Positions 27,001 through 39,500 of a stretch of DNA of 64,000 bases are shown one piece after another. Where the stretch lies: the NCBI GenBank assembly GCA_037903475.1, contig JBAJFG010000024.1:1116001-1180000 (forward strand), given 5' to 3'. The position numbers and the translations under genes are program-made. Position 1 is the first letter of the stretch; every line of letters begins with the position of its first letter. This DNA comes from Ancylostoma caninum (taxonomy: Eukaryota; Nematoda; Chromadorea; Rhabditida; Ancylostomatidae). The notes under the pieces are model-generated. The model was not told where the DNA came from. It did no database searches and was given only the letters and a program-made list of their open reading frames with translations.

Positions 27001-28116
27001 TAGTTGATGATGTGCTTTAATAAAGAATTTCCCCTTCTACAATAAAAGATGAACTTTTCTCAAGCAAAATTTCCCAAATCATAGGAATTTTCAGGACATG
27101 TGTTTAGGAAAAAAACTCAGAGCAAAATTTGGCAACGAAAAAAAAAGAAAATGGTACACAGTGTGGTTTCATATCAACGCAGCTCAAGCCGCAAAGAATT
27201 CCATCCCATTCTCCATATTTCAGTCCTATCCGAACCACAACTGGGTAAAAACATTTAAATGAATTAAATATGGCATCAAATTATCTCCAACTTTTCCATC
27301 TATTTTGATACCAAAAAATGGAGTGATTGTAAGAAGAATTTTCCAATACTTTGAGTTACGGTTCTCGAGAAAAGCAAAATAAAAGTGAACCAATCAAGGA
27401 CCGAGGGAGTGGTCAATCTACGATGTTTGTCCAGACCTCAGCAAGAAAGCCAAGGATGCACAACTTTGAACGCTTCTGCACTGAACCAGCGTATTTCAAA
27501 AAGTTCTTTTTTCAAGTTCTCATTATAAAACCGACCGGAGATACAAAAACAAACAACAAACATCAACATCGCTTGCCTAATTTTTTCTAGTCATGTTTAG
27601 AAACTAAATTTGTCTCGTGACAGTGGGAAACGCTTGGAAATTTTAGCATTACAGCCCCAACATTTAAGAAGACTGGTACTACATATGGCATATGCACAAC
27701 ACGGATCCCCACGATCAAGCTCCAAAACTAGAGTATTGAATGATGCGTCAGCATGATTAGTACAAGACTTTTTTCCCTATATATAGCCGCACGCACCAGG
27801 AAATGCTCAAGAAAAACAATAGATAAGGGTTTTATGCGACAGTGTATAGTCTGTTTCGCCAGCGATGACAGTTGAGTACTCGTGCACTGTGTCTGTTTTC
27901 CTCTGCACCCTCTCCAATCTCTGCGCACTTTCCCGCCCTCTTCTTCTCTGCGGCGTTTCCCCAACTATCTTCCCCCGGAACAGACTATAAAAAGATAGGA
28001 CGAGCGTTTGACCACCAAACATGTATATTCGAAGTTTTCGCTCTGATAACTGGCTGTTCTACCTTCTATAAATTGATGCATGCACCAATATCCAAAAAAA
28101 TGCATACTACGAACGC
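24036..28116. other. Gene-poor stretch
   Basis: No exon chain could be assembled. Two overlapping open frames on opposite strands at 25063-25412 (90 and 112 codons) are the only sizeable ones, and neither shows a recognisable domain. Purine-rich repeats occupy 24530-24900. The segment 25640-25870 is GC-rich and repeat-like but has no partner in the window. Confidence 0.45.
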
Positions 28117-31100
28117 TTAAAGACTAGGAAGATGTGGTACAGACGAATGCGGAGTCGATGCTGGTGTAGGGCTCATACTGTTGCAGCAAATTTCACATTC
28201 ATCTATCAGTTGAAGCAGTTCCTGGGGGGATGGACCATTCAAACCCTAAAAATTGCGAGAAATAAAAAATACTAGGAATAAACCCAATTGATCAGAAGAA
28301 AAAAACTGTAAACCCACTTGCAATATGGTCGGCGGCAATTTCACGCTGCTTGACGACGTTTTCAGCGCTTCCATACTACTCGTTGATGGAGCGTTGGCAA
28401 GCGACGACTGGCGAGCTGCCATATGTTGATCTAGCGCCGTTGTCAAATCCCACATCTTAATCATTTCGTCAATAGCCGAACAAAGCGCAAAACTTACGAA
28501 CCAATCCAGCCAGAAATGAGTAAGGTTCAGAGGACGCAAATCTTAACGTGGAACTGCAGTTCGAAATGAAAACTTTGTCATGCAAATTGAAGAAAATGAA
28601 GAACTGAATCAGTACTGTGTCGTAACCAGAATAAAATAAAACGGTTTTGAAGGCAATTCACATCACTCGTGCTTGGGATAGTGGCTAAGAACACGTAAAT
28701 TTCTATCGGTAACCTTGCATCAGCGATTAGATTGCCACTTTTGAGAGTTTTTCTTCAACAGCCACCAGAAAGAAACTTCTAAGCTCTACCACTGTTGGGA
28801 ATCAATGAAAAAAATAAGAAATGTAGAATCATAGATGTGATAGCATTCAAGATCGGTATTAGCCTGGTAAAAAAGTAGGATTAGAGGTTCTCCACTGAGC
28901 TGCTGACGGAATCCAGACAATGAAAACCAAACCAAGCAACCAGCAAAAATTGTACGCATTTATCAACCTAGAGTCATCTCAATGTAAAGGAAAACAAAAA
29001 AGAAAAACAAAAAAAACTCAAGATGACTTAAGGCCGGAGAATAGGATTTCATTGAAGGAATCACTAGAACTTCTGTCTTGATAAGATACAGAACTACTCC
29101 TTCTGTCCGACAGAAAAAGGCATAAAAAGAAAGACAAAAGCCAAGAAAAAAAAGTAACCATAACAAGAGAGAATAAGGAATTGAAAGGTGCTACTATCGC
29201 TGGCATAACTAACCTGCACACTTCCACTTGTCGTTCCGCAAAACAAGAACCGTCTCGGTCGACTTCCCATTCTATTAGATCCCTCGCATTCATGAACCGT
29301 AAAAGAGGAAATCGCTGCACCGTCCACTGACCTTATTGTGCAGATCCTGAAAAATTAACAACCCTTAGACTGTGTACACCCTTTGACCATCTCATGTTCA
29401 CCTTTCTCCAGTAGAAGCCAGCCGAACAAACAGCTGATTCGTGTTGGGTACAACCCGCTGTACAAACACTTGATCCCCATCCTGGTCTCCATACGGACCT
29501 GAAACCTCGGGAACTTTTCTTCCTGCACATCTATTACAAATCCTCGTGATCCTACCGGGATCTGCATAGTCTCTGTCGACTGAGTCGTCTGTGGAATCCA
29601 ATGTCAGCACTTTAAACGACGCCAAACTAGTGCTGCCAGGCTGTGTGCTGATCATTCCTCGGAAGCGTGTCACCATCCAAGATCGCACATGATTATATTC
29701 CGAGCAAACTGGAAAGTGGAGCCAAAATTACGTAGAATTTCAAAAGAAAATAAACCAACAGAACTAAACTTACCACTGATAAGATGATTTGTGCTAAGCG
29801 TTACTCTAGTAACCGGCGAGTTGTGTACTGTATACGTCTGGAACAGCTGTGGACCATGTCCAACAGTTTCAGGATGTTGTACTATTACACGGACAGCTCC
29901 AGATGATGTACCGTAAGCAATTTCAATCCAGTTACCGCAGACATCTGCAAAAATCACATGATCTCGCTAGAAAATCAGCTGGATGCAAGAACTCACTAGT
30001 TTTAGGAGTCAGATAAACACTAATTGATGTGATTCCATCACCATTCGGATCCTTGTAGAGCTCTGTGACCAGTAAGTCGTTATCCTTCATCCTAAAACGA
30101 CAACAATTAGATAATTTGCGTATTTAACCAATCGATATGGTCGTTAACGACAAAAGATAGATTAAAATCGTACTAACATCCGGATAAACGGGTTAATGTC
30201 TCAGCCGAAATAAGACTACTGGGAAGCGATCTCATAAAATGGAAGTTGTGAATGTTCCCGTATACATATAAGAAGGCAATTTTGGTTAAGGCAACACTTG
30301 GTTTTCAAAAGTCCGCCGCTACTACATATGTTTGGAAGACGAAGAGTTTCTCAGCAGCTTAACGAAATAGGTGAAAAAAATTGCGGGGATACCAACTACT
30401 TTTTAGCCAGTTATTGTAATAAAACTCGTTTTCCTCAATCTTTCATATCTCTCCGTTCCAAACCAAAGCATAAAACGAAACACTCACCTCAGTGGGAACT
30501 TCTGCATATCAATATAGTACATAGAACCGTTCGTGCAGCCCAGTAGCAGCGATGATCCTGCTGTGTCGTAACAAGATATGGCCACAACATCTGAATAAAC
30601 AAAATATAGGCTGCCATTGCCAAAAAATTAAACTTTTCGAAAAAGCTGTAGCAAATAAGCCTAGACTTTAAAAAAACTAATTCTATTGGACCAAACAATT
30701 CAACAAAAAAAAGTCTCCAGAAAGTTTGCGACAATATAACCAGAAGAAAATGGCTACTTAAAAGAGCAGATTTGATTTTTATAATGAAGTATGAAGAACG
30801 CCACGAACCACAAATTACGTGACTAAACTCACCCTGCACTTGCCAGTTATGCGTCATCGAATGCCATATTCCAACCTTGCCCGTTCTGCTCAAAGCCACC
30901 ATTTGACTACCAATGAAGAACAGCTTATCCACAGCTACGGATAAGGAAAAAGTCCCTAGGAAATAAGCACATAACGTTCCTCTTTCGTTTGGATGTTTCT
31001 ACACATCACATGTAAAATGAAATCATTCAATAAAAGAATCTTTAAATGATCATTCATCACAAGAATCTCAAACCAACCAATCTTAACAGCGTTGTCGCCC

Positions 31101-33294
31101 TCTTCCAGCGCCCATAGCAGTATATTTCCATTGGCCAAAGCCACAGCCACCATCCTATCGGTATTCTGGAGTTAATATCGTCACTACATAAGACATGTGC
31201 AATATCTGGAAACCCCCCAAAGCTCACCTGTGGCCCAAATTTAGTGTTGAGCGCTACGTGCTTGATCAACGACTCCATGCGAGGCGTGCTATACACACTT
31301 TGCCACCCAAGAGACTCTTTCATGCTGAAAACACATACGCTAATTATTTACACTGGTACATAAGAAGTGAAAAAGAATAGCAGAGAGAGTTATTCGCATA
31401 TATGTAACAAAAGCAACAAATAAAACACGGTAAAGAAACGAACTAACGCATGTTGGAATTTGAAGGAAACAAACCTATGGACTTACATGAACGCTTTCCT
31501 TGTTAACTTTTTAAATACAGTAAGTAACTAGTTCAACTCACCGGTACACACATGCATAGTAGGCATATCCAACAATGATAGAATTGTGGTGAGCCTTGAC
31601 GATTCGTACTCGCAGAGGATCAAGCTCATCTTCGGATGGTGAGCGTGTTTGATGTTTGAGCTGCGAGAGTTCATTGCGAATCTAGAAATAAATATGTGCA
31701 TGTCCCTCTGATAAATGTGTTTTTGAAAGTGTGTTGTATTTAATATGAATAGAAGAATTTCTCAGAAGTATTCTAGTTGAAAAAAACCGCATCATTCCAG
31801 TGTCACCTGTCCAAGCTCCAACGCCAAAGACGTCAACATAAATGAACTAACAAAAAAAAGATTTTTAACACAAATAAATTCAGAGTCAATCTCACTATAG
31901 AGAATCTATATATAAGAACTGTACGCTCACATATCTGGCAAGCTCATACGAGCTTTTCTTGCAGTGTCCATAAATCCGAGGCGTGCTGTGTCCGCTACCA
32001 TGTCTCGAGTACCATCCTTCCACGCGCTCGCCTGTCGTTGTTGAGCCCCCGGATGCCGGTGCTGTCTTGCCGTAGCATCCACACGTAACTGCGTCTGTGC
32101 TTGACACTGACTTTGGAGTTTCTGTTTAAAAAAGGTAGTCACCACTAAAGCAGCAATAAATGAGAGCTAACACCGATGAAGGTTAATTCATTACCTGCTG
32201 GTTTCGTCTGCGAAGAATTATCCGATGAAGAAGCACTACTTTCTGCCTGAAACGACATCGGTACAATGGCATCATACAGGAATTTGTTGCAAAAACTTCG
32301 TTTATTTTAATATGAACTTCCACTAACCTTCCTCTCTGGTATAGGGCGTTCAAATGGCAGATTCGGAGCTGGTATCATTGCATGGAACAGTACTGACCCA
32401 CAAGAAGATACGTCAAGCTCTTCGCAGAGCGTTAAACGCCGAACCAACGGAGCCAAGCCAAAGTACTGGGCTTCATGTTTCAAAGTACTTGGAGCGATGT
32501 TGCTAAACAGAAATATTAGTCCCGAGGCGAAAACCTCATACTTTCGGGCTTACTTCCGGGTGTTATATGGGCCATGTCAGCATGCTTTCTAGGACTTCTT
32601 CAACGTCAACTTCCATATAACTAAGATAGCTTTCTTGAGAATTTCACGCTCGGATAGATTGAAATCACATGCCCGATGAAGGGCATTGGAGTTACTCTAG
32701 CGTGCGATTAAGGTATTTTCAGATCTTGCCAGCTTAAAATGAATCAGCAATTTGATAACAATAGCGCGAAATTTATCGATTATCAACGGGCTTTATGAAA
32801 GGTCTTGTTATTACCATAAAAGCTACGATGTTGCATGGAACGGAAAACTTAGAACTAGTAACAAACATCCCACTTTTAGCACAAAATAATTCCAGCAATG
32901 GCGAAAAAATACCGGAAACTCACCTCAAATCCACCTGCTTTGTTCGCAGATAGTTGAGAATTATTCGGAAAACGTCTGGGTCCCGATCTATGAATATAGC
33001 ACCGCTATCGTCGCGAACCGTAGGAATTCGACCACTCAGAAGACTGGAAGAAGACAGTGAGTTTACCGCTTAACGAGATATTAATGTGAAGTTTGGAATA
33101 AGTGCAAGCCTTAACCTCGGAGAAATGAAAAATATACCAAAACCATTTAGTAAGTGCAATTATGAGAAATCAAGGGCTCACCTGGTAAAGAACGAATCCG
33201 GTATCCATGTGAGTGTGTGCGAGCTGGTGGCAAACCGATGTCCCCCCACATTCAGATTGACGATCTGTTCCGGAATGTCCGACACACCCACCAT
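28117..33294 (-). CDS. KCTD3: BTB + WD40 protein of the KCTD3/SHKBP1 family
   Basis: The first exon (33182-33294) starts [18 protein letters not shown], the T1/BTB opening. It continues through [33 protein letters not shown] and [16 protein letters not shown] (residues about 1-80). The rest matches the KCTD3/SHKBP1 WD40 region in order: [112 protein letters not shown] and [12 protein letters not shown]. It ends SVPHLPSL with TAA at 28117-28119. There are about 16 exons and phases agree wherever checked. In mammals KCTD3 binds HCN3 channels and SHKBP1 binds CIN85; the worm role is unknown. Histidine-, serine- and threonine-rich linker sequence around exon 5 is not conserved. Confidence 0.92.
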
Positions 33295-33622
33295 AGCCGC
33301 ACTAGTTCAGCTACCACTATCCACAAAGGGATGCCGCGAATGATGAGGTGGTCTATACCAAGGAACAAATTCCGCACATAATGGTTATGAATCATCCATG
33401 AATAAGACGGAAGAACGAAGTGAAATGTCACTGAACGCGGGAATTCCATTCACAGTGGAATTCGGTATGACTTCCTGCTCTGTCTGGAGCTATTCTTTTT
33501 ATATGAAAAAAAAACGCGAAAAAAATGCGAACATGGATCGCCACGGAACGTTTTGATTCGTTCGGACAGCTATGTAACACTTACATACCAAAAATATACT
33601 GTTTAAAAAACAAAGATGAAGG

Positions 33623-34342
33623 GAACTCCGGTACCAGGACCCGGTTATGGGGCTCCTGATCCGCGCGGCACGCTCTTAGCACGAAATTTCGCTAGTAGAG
33701 GACGGAAGGAAAACAAATAAAGTTAACTAAAACAACCTTAACGGTAACAAGACACATTCAAGAAAAGGCCAATAGAGTATAGAAAGGTACTTAAGTGGTC
33801 TTAACACACTTTCAGGGATGCAACTCTTCCCTCCTATTACTCATTCATTTCTACGAACATTCAACCCAAAATCGATAATATGTAGTTAGTAGTAGCAGAA
33901 TGATTCCATTGACTTGTTGAGCACGTAATATGCACGTGATTATAGTCTTTAAGGCAGTTTAGTGGAAACTTTAATAATTATGGAAGGTTGAGTGGGGCTC
34001 CTAAAACTGTTAAGCGTATATTTAGTGCAAAAAGATCACTAGCAGTAATACGCACTGAAAAAAAGTTAACTATGTGAAAACCTCCATATTTCAATGCAGT
34101 GCTCATACGCTCAGGCAGAAAGCTGATCCCCTCCTTAGAATTGATGGACCATAACTGAACACAGAGGCCCGATTTTTAGCACATTTGAAGTGGGTTTCGG
34201 TGATTAGCTGTAGTCCATGACACGTGTTTTGTTATGTCACAGCCTATGGTTACTATGCTTACTTTTTATTCGCATCGCACCCACCAAATAGCATGCTAAG
34301 AGCCATCGGGAGCCCCATAACCGGGTCCCGGTACCGGAGTTC
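33623..34342. mobile_element. 720-bp non-autonomous DNA transposon with 9-bp target duplication
   Basis: The termini are inverted: GAACTCCGGTACCAGGACCC at the left and its near-exact complement at the right, extending over about 40-50 bp to CTCTTAGCA. The element is flanked by the perfect direct repeat AGATGAAGG (33614-33622 and 34343-34351). A 9-bp duplication fits Mutator-like or Merlin-type transposition. No transposase reading frame is present. It lies 330 bp upstream of the KCTD3-like start codon. Confidence 0.88.
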
Positions 34343-34929
34343 AGATGAAGGATTCTCTTAATACTAATGAAAAAACAAAGAAACTGTCAGTTTGCTTAAT
34401 TTCATGCACTGGTAAAACCCCTCATTTTTGCATGACTCAACGGGAAGACTCTGTCACAGTTATGGAAAAAAATCTGTTAAGAGAAGGAAATTAATCTTCT
34501 CAAGGATTTTAGCACAGCGGCACCAGTATTTCTACGATCAGTACCAAAATTTTTGTCAAAATCCTGTGCCAGATATAATTTAAAAAAACTATAGAAAACG
34601 GCGAGCCAGTGCTTTGTGGGGACAAGCCTTTTACAAGCCATAAACACCTGTTCTGATCACACTCAAGAACAAACCGGGTGCTGACACACACAGAATACTT
34701 TGCAGAAAAAATAAATCCAAGAACAGAACGACTACGATAGGACTGAAACTGAAAAGGGGGAAAAAGAGAAAAAAATGACCTTTCATGCAAATGAAAACAA
34801 TTATTGACAAGCCACCAGACGCTCGATGGGTGGCGTGAAGTGCGTTGCGTATGACACAACGAAATCGACGACGAGGTGACCGAGGGGCCAGAAACAAACT
34901 CTTCGGAGTGCGCAGGAACACCCCAGCTG

Positions 34930-35181
34930 CTCTGATAACTATGCAGCGCGGACGCAGCCCGAACGGCGTAATGGTTCGGGTAGAAACCCTAGCAGCCACG
35001 GTTGCCAGTTGCTGCCATCCTCCCCTTGATTGCTGCCGTCCCTCAGCAATTGCTCCTAAAGGGCCGACAGATTGAGCAGCAATCGAGGGGAGGATGGCAG
35101 CAACTGGCAACCGTTGCTGCTAGGGATTCTACCTAACCATTACGCCGTTTGGTCTGCGTTCGTCCTGTACAGTTATCAGAG
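34930..35181. repeat. 250-bp perfect-loop foldback element
   Basis: The two halves are reverse complements over more than 100 bp. Outer ends CTCTGATAACT and AGTTATCAGAG, inner blocks AACGGCGTAATGGTT and GTTGCCAGTTGCTGCCATCC are present in both arms, with a loop of about 25 bp. Non-coding. Confidence 0.85.
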
Positions 35182-35289
35182 AAAGCCGAGGGTTCAAGAG
35201 CAACTAAGAGGTGTATGTTCTACGAGACCCTCGAGCTGATACTCTAGCGTGGAGCCGCGAGAGCCGCAGGCAACTACCAGCCAACGTCC

Positions 35290-35632
35290 AAGATCGCAAA
35301 ACAGTGCAGAGAAGCGATGAAAGAAGACCTCAAGGAGAGGCGAGCAGCAGTGTTGGCCAAAGCCGCAGAGGGAGGGAAAAGCATCCGCAACGCCCGAGAC
35401 TTCGCCAACCGCAAGTCCAAGATGTCCGCCCTCCGGTGCCCAGACGGAACAATTCTTCCTCAAGACGGGCAATGGAGAAGGTCATCTACGACTTTTACTC
35501 GGATCTCTTCGATAGCCACGTCCACCTCCTTCAGTGTCTTAAGGAGGATGGGTATGTTGTCCCATCGGTTCTCCCTTCCGAAGTCCGACATGCCATCAAA
35601 TCGGTGAAGAGTCGTACGTTTGTATTGTAGGT
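35290..35632 (+). pseudogene. RTE-type non-LTR retrotransposon fragment (reverse transcriptase N-terminal part)
   Basis: The translation contains KEDLKERRAAVLAKAAEGGK, then SIRNARDFANRKSKMSALR, then RRAMEKVIYDFYSDLFDSHV and EVRHAIKSVKSRT. This is the linker between the endonuclease and reverse transcriptase of RTE elements that are abundant in hookworm genomes. A frameshift near 35455 separates the two readable halves, and the catalytic RT core is absent because the similarity stops at 35632. It is a dead 5'- and 3'-truncated copy. Confidence 0.8.
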
Positions 35633-35838
35633 TGTAGTGCAGTTTGTAGTGTAGTTTGCTGTGTAGTTTGTAGCGTAGCTTGTAGTGTAGAATTTGTAGT
35701 GTAAAAGGGCCGATGGAGTGACTTTGTCTGCAATGCAATTAGATCCTAGACGTGTAACGATTTTACTTGAACGAAACAGGAACAAATTAACTATTACATA
35801 TGATTCATACCTATAGGAGTGCTTTTTAATCTTACGTA

Positions 35839-36114
35839 CAGTGAACGTCGATAGATGTGCGTTTTTCGCGGATTCGGGAAGCACGCAGCGCGACCGCATC
35901 GCTCGCGCCGGAATTGTCGTCGTTGTAGCAAGCTAAAGGGTTCTCTTAACAGTTAGTGTTTTTTATAGCTGACATCAGTTAGGGTGAGAAAACGCTGATT
36001 TCAATAATCGAAATCTCTGATTTGCTACTGCGGCAGCGACTTCAGCGCGAGCGGCGCGATCGCGCTGCGTGCTTTTCGAGCCTGCGAAAAATACACATCT
36101 GTCGATGCTCATTG
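35839..36114. mobile_element. TA-flanked CAGTG MITE (Tc1/mariner-like), copy 2
   Basis: TA|CAGTGAACGTCGATAG at the left and CTGTCGATGCTCATTG|TA at the right. Arms include AGCACGCAGCGCGACCGC and its complement. This is the best preserved copy of the family and shows both TA flanks. Confidence 0.85.
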
Positions 36115-36527
36115 TAATTGGCAAGAGACTTGAGAGACAAACAGGTGAAGATAAAGGCATATCTCAGTATCACACCATTCAGAGGAACCGTTAGTAACTT
36201 TCATTTCACTCATAAGGCCTGCAGAACTCGACAGCAGCAGTTCGCTTCCACCAAGCAGTGTCGACTCGGCTTGGACGCTCAGCGATACGCCCAAGTCGAC
36301 ACCGAGGAACCTCACCTTCAATTTGAACACGCTCAAATGTTGCAAATGCTTAACAGAGACGACAACACGGAACCTCTCAATGATCATGTGAGTCACAGTG
36401 GCCGAGAAATGATCCCCAGAAATTTGTTGGCCTTCTGAGAGTTGACGTCTGTAGCGGTGAAAATAGGCGTGGCCATTATACATCTATCATACATGTAAAA
36501 TTCAGGATAGTTAGGGAGTGATTTCAG

Positions 36528-39500
36528 CATTTGGTGGATAGAACTGAACTGAATGGGTATTTGTACTACCATGGAATGGTTCCAACGTAATTTTTACATT
36601 TCTATATCCAAAGCTTTTGGAAAAGATCCATAAGTTTGGCCTAAATAAGGCTTCGAGATGAATGACGTGACAAGCTAATATTTAGGGAAGATGTCCCTGA
36701 TTTACTTGAGCGAGATGGAGATTTTTTGTTGAGGAAAGAGCAGGTTGAAAAAGGTAGGCGAACAAGTATCATCAGGGCTATTTATACTAGGTGCGTGCGT
36801 CAAACGCATGCATCCGACCAGTCAACGCTGCATGGACGTTCCTAATGAGAAGAAACCTCGATCGCAGCGAGGTCGCAAGCGCATGCGTCTGGAACTGGCC
36901 CTATCCTTCATCATATAGATGCACGCGCGTCAAACGCACGCAATTAGTATAAGTTGCCCTATACTCCCCATTCCATCTATCCCAAAGCCAGGTGTGTATG
37001 ATCGTCAGGAGAAAAGGGGCGTGACCATCCAACCCTGATTGGCGCACTGGGACCGCCCACGATGCCTAATTGTTCCAACTCGTAATGTGCAACGCAGAAA
37101 TACTCCATGTGTCATGTAATCGACGCCGTGCGAGTTCAAGCAGGTGGGCGTGACGGACGGCCCAAATGCGCCAATCAGGATAGCCTGGTTACGCCCCTTT
37201 TCCCTCACAGTGATGCAGATCCTCCACAGCATTGCAGGATTGCTGGTAGCGGCGTTATCAGTGCGTAGTGATGGTGTGGTGAAGCATTTTGTCATCAATC
37301 GATCCGACCAGGGAGAGTTCTACATCGAAAAATTGCGAGCTAAAACCATAGAAGAACTGGTACAGAGCCATCTGTAGGTCTATCCTTGATGCTGGCCATG
37401 AACAACTTCTCGTGAAACAGCTATATCCGTTATTTAGTAAGAGCGGCGAGCCTCTGTCAAGAGCTTCACAGGCAATCCTGAAACGACCAGTTCCTCGTCA
37501 GGAGTGGATGCTGAATCATGAAGACATCGTATTCAAGCAGGCAATTCGGAAAATGGGTGATTCTGTAGGGGTGTTGAGAACATAGCTTATTTAGAGCCTG
37601 GGCAGGCATCATTCCGTTGAAGAATTCATTGGGGAGTTCATTGTAAACGATGTTACCCGTCCTGCGTTCCTGAAAACGATAGGCGTTTCTGTAAGTTTTT
37701 GGACGGAATACAGCATGTCACTCCAATCCAAAATAAAAAAGAACAGCGATCGAGAAAAGACTGCTCAGGACAAAATGAAAAGTTCAATCCTACCAGCAGG
37801 CGGTCCTACCGTAATTTCAAGGCGTAAAGTAAAATGTGGTTGACGTAACAACATTTAAAGGCAGTGTCTCAGCCATGTCGGTGGAAATATGCGAGCTGCT
37901 GAGCACAATGATGTAATTTAAGACAGCCTACTAGTTCATCAAGGACTTCCGAAGCCCAGAGCGGGCGGTTTGCACCCATTTGGCTTAGAAATTGCGGTAA
38001 AACTGCCTATCCATCGGACTGAATTTGAAAGAGAAGCTATTCTCAGTGAATTGACCGCTCACTGACGTAGCCGATTCCAGTATTTTCCGCCAATTTCAGA
38101 GTAGCCGTGAATTACGCAGTCGACTCATGAAAGAGGCACGCCTACTTCGCTCTTTGCGCCACCAGAACGTCGGTGAAATATACGGAGTGGCACTCCACTA
38201 CAGTCCGATTATACTTGTCCTGGAATTCTTCTCCAGTAAGTCTCAATTTAACGATCAGTCCCGAGCCTCAGATTTGGCTCATTTCCATTTATGGGCCTCA
38301 TCAGGCTTGCTGCGTGGGTGCGTCTCAGATGTGCGCATCTATAAAATAACACGAGTCGAGAACAGTGTTGCTTGCGAGAAGTATATTTATTTATTTATTT
38401 AACTTTATTTTATTTTCATAAGTATAAGATGCAGAATTTTTGTCGGATATAGCGCGGATAGTTTGGATGCGACAAAGGCAAATGATTGAGCTACCTGTTT
38501 TTAAAGGCATCTCTCACCTGTTGAACTCTCGATTCATGCAATCGTTTTTGAAACCTTCGGCAGAAAAAGAACTGAAGCTTCTGATGACAATAGTATACGT
38601 GATTCTATGCAAAACTTCTGAGAAAAGCCTTTTTGAGCCATAATTTATGTGGGGCTTGTGGGCGGGGCTGCGAGGTTTCTGCAACATGCACCCCCTTGCT
38701 GATCACACATGAAGCGCAGCATCTATCCTGTTAAGAAGTGGATAAAGAGGAACTCTTACGAGTAATGCGAATCTTCTGAGAAGGTGGAAAGGTCAGAAAG
38801 CTCGTCCTCTTGCCTTGCTCCGCCCCTGATTCCGCCCACAATCTCCTCAAGAATTGAGGCTAGAAAGCTGTGGGCAAAATGGAGTTGTGGGGGGTGGCAC
38901 TTGGTATAATCAATAATATGACCTGTCTTGCACGTTCTGACTTGTTAGCTGACACGTCCAGAACGCTCTGACTTGTTAGCTCTCATAATGTACAGTACTC
39001 AGAACGCCAAAAACAAGTTCCTGATAGTATCTGACACTTGCTCGAACAGAAGCTTGCCGACAACTTGTTTTCACTCCCTTGTTCCTTGTCGATAAGTTGT
39101 CCGCTCAAAAGCTTGTCAACAACTTGTTTTCGCCTTTTTTGTTGACTATCTGCGGAAACAAGTTGTCGACAAGCTTTTGGGTGGGCAACTTGACGGCAAG
39201 GAAGTGTGAAAACAAGTTTTTGACGAGCTTTTGGGCGAACAAGTTTCAGATGCGATTAGAAACTTGTTTTTGGGGTTCTGAGTAGTTATCGGAAGGGCAA
39301 ACAAGTCAGAAAGTGCAGGACAGGTCATCTTGTTGACTAATACCAAGGCCTCCCCCTCTCCATTTTAGCCGAAAGCCAGTATTTCGGGAATTTTGCACGG
39401 AATTGCATATACTATTGTGATCAGCAATTCTCCTCATATGAAAAAGTTACGGGTTAGGAAAAGGAACTATTCGACGAAACGAAAGAAAAAATAAGAAACG

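Noticed and set aside
37583..37690. Possible kinase exon (open segment ending GDSL-like to KTIGVS)
   Set aside because: In phase and bounded by splice-like sites, but shows no glycine-rich loop or other kinase similarity, so it was not included as an exon.
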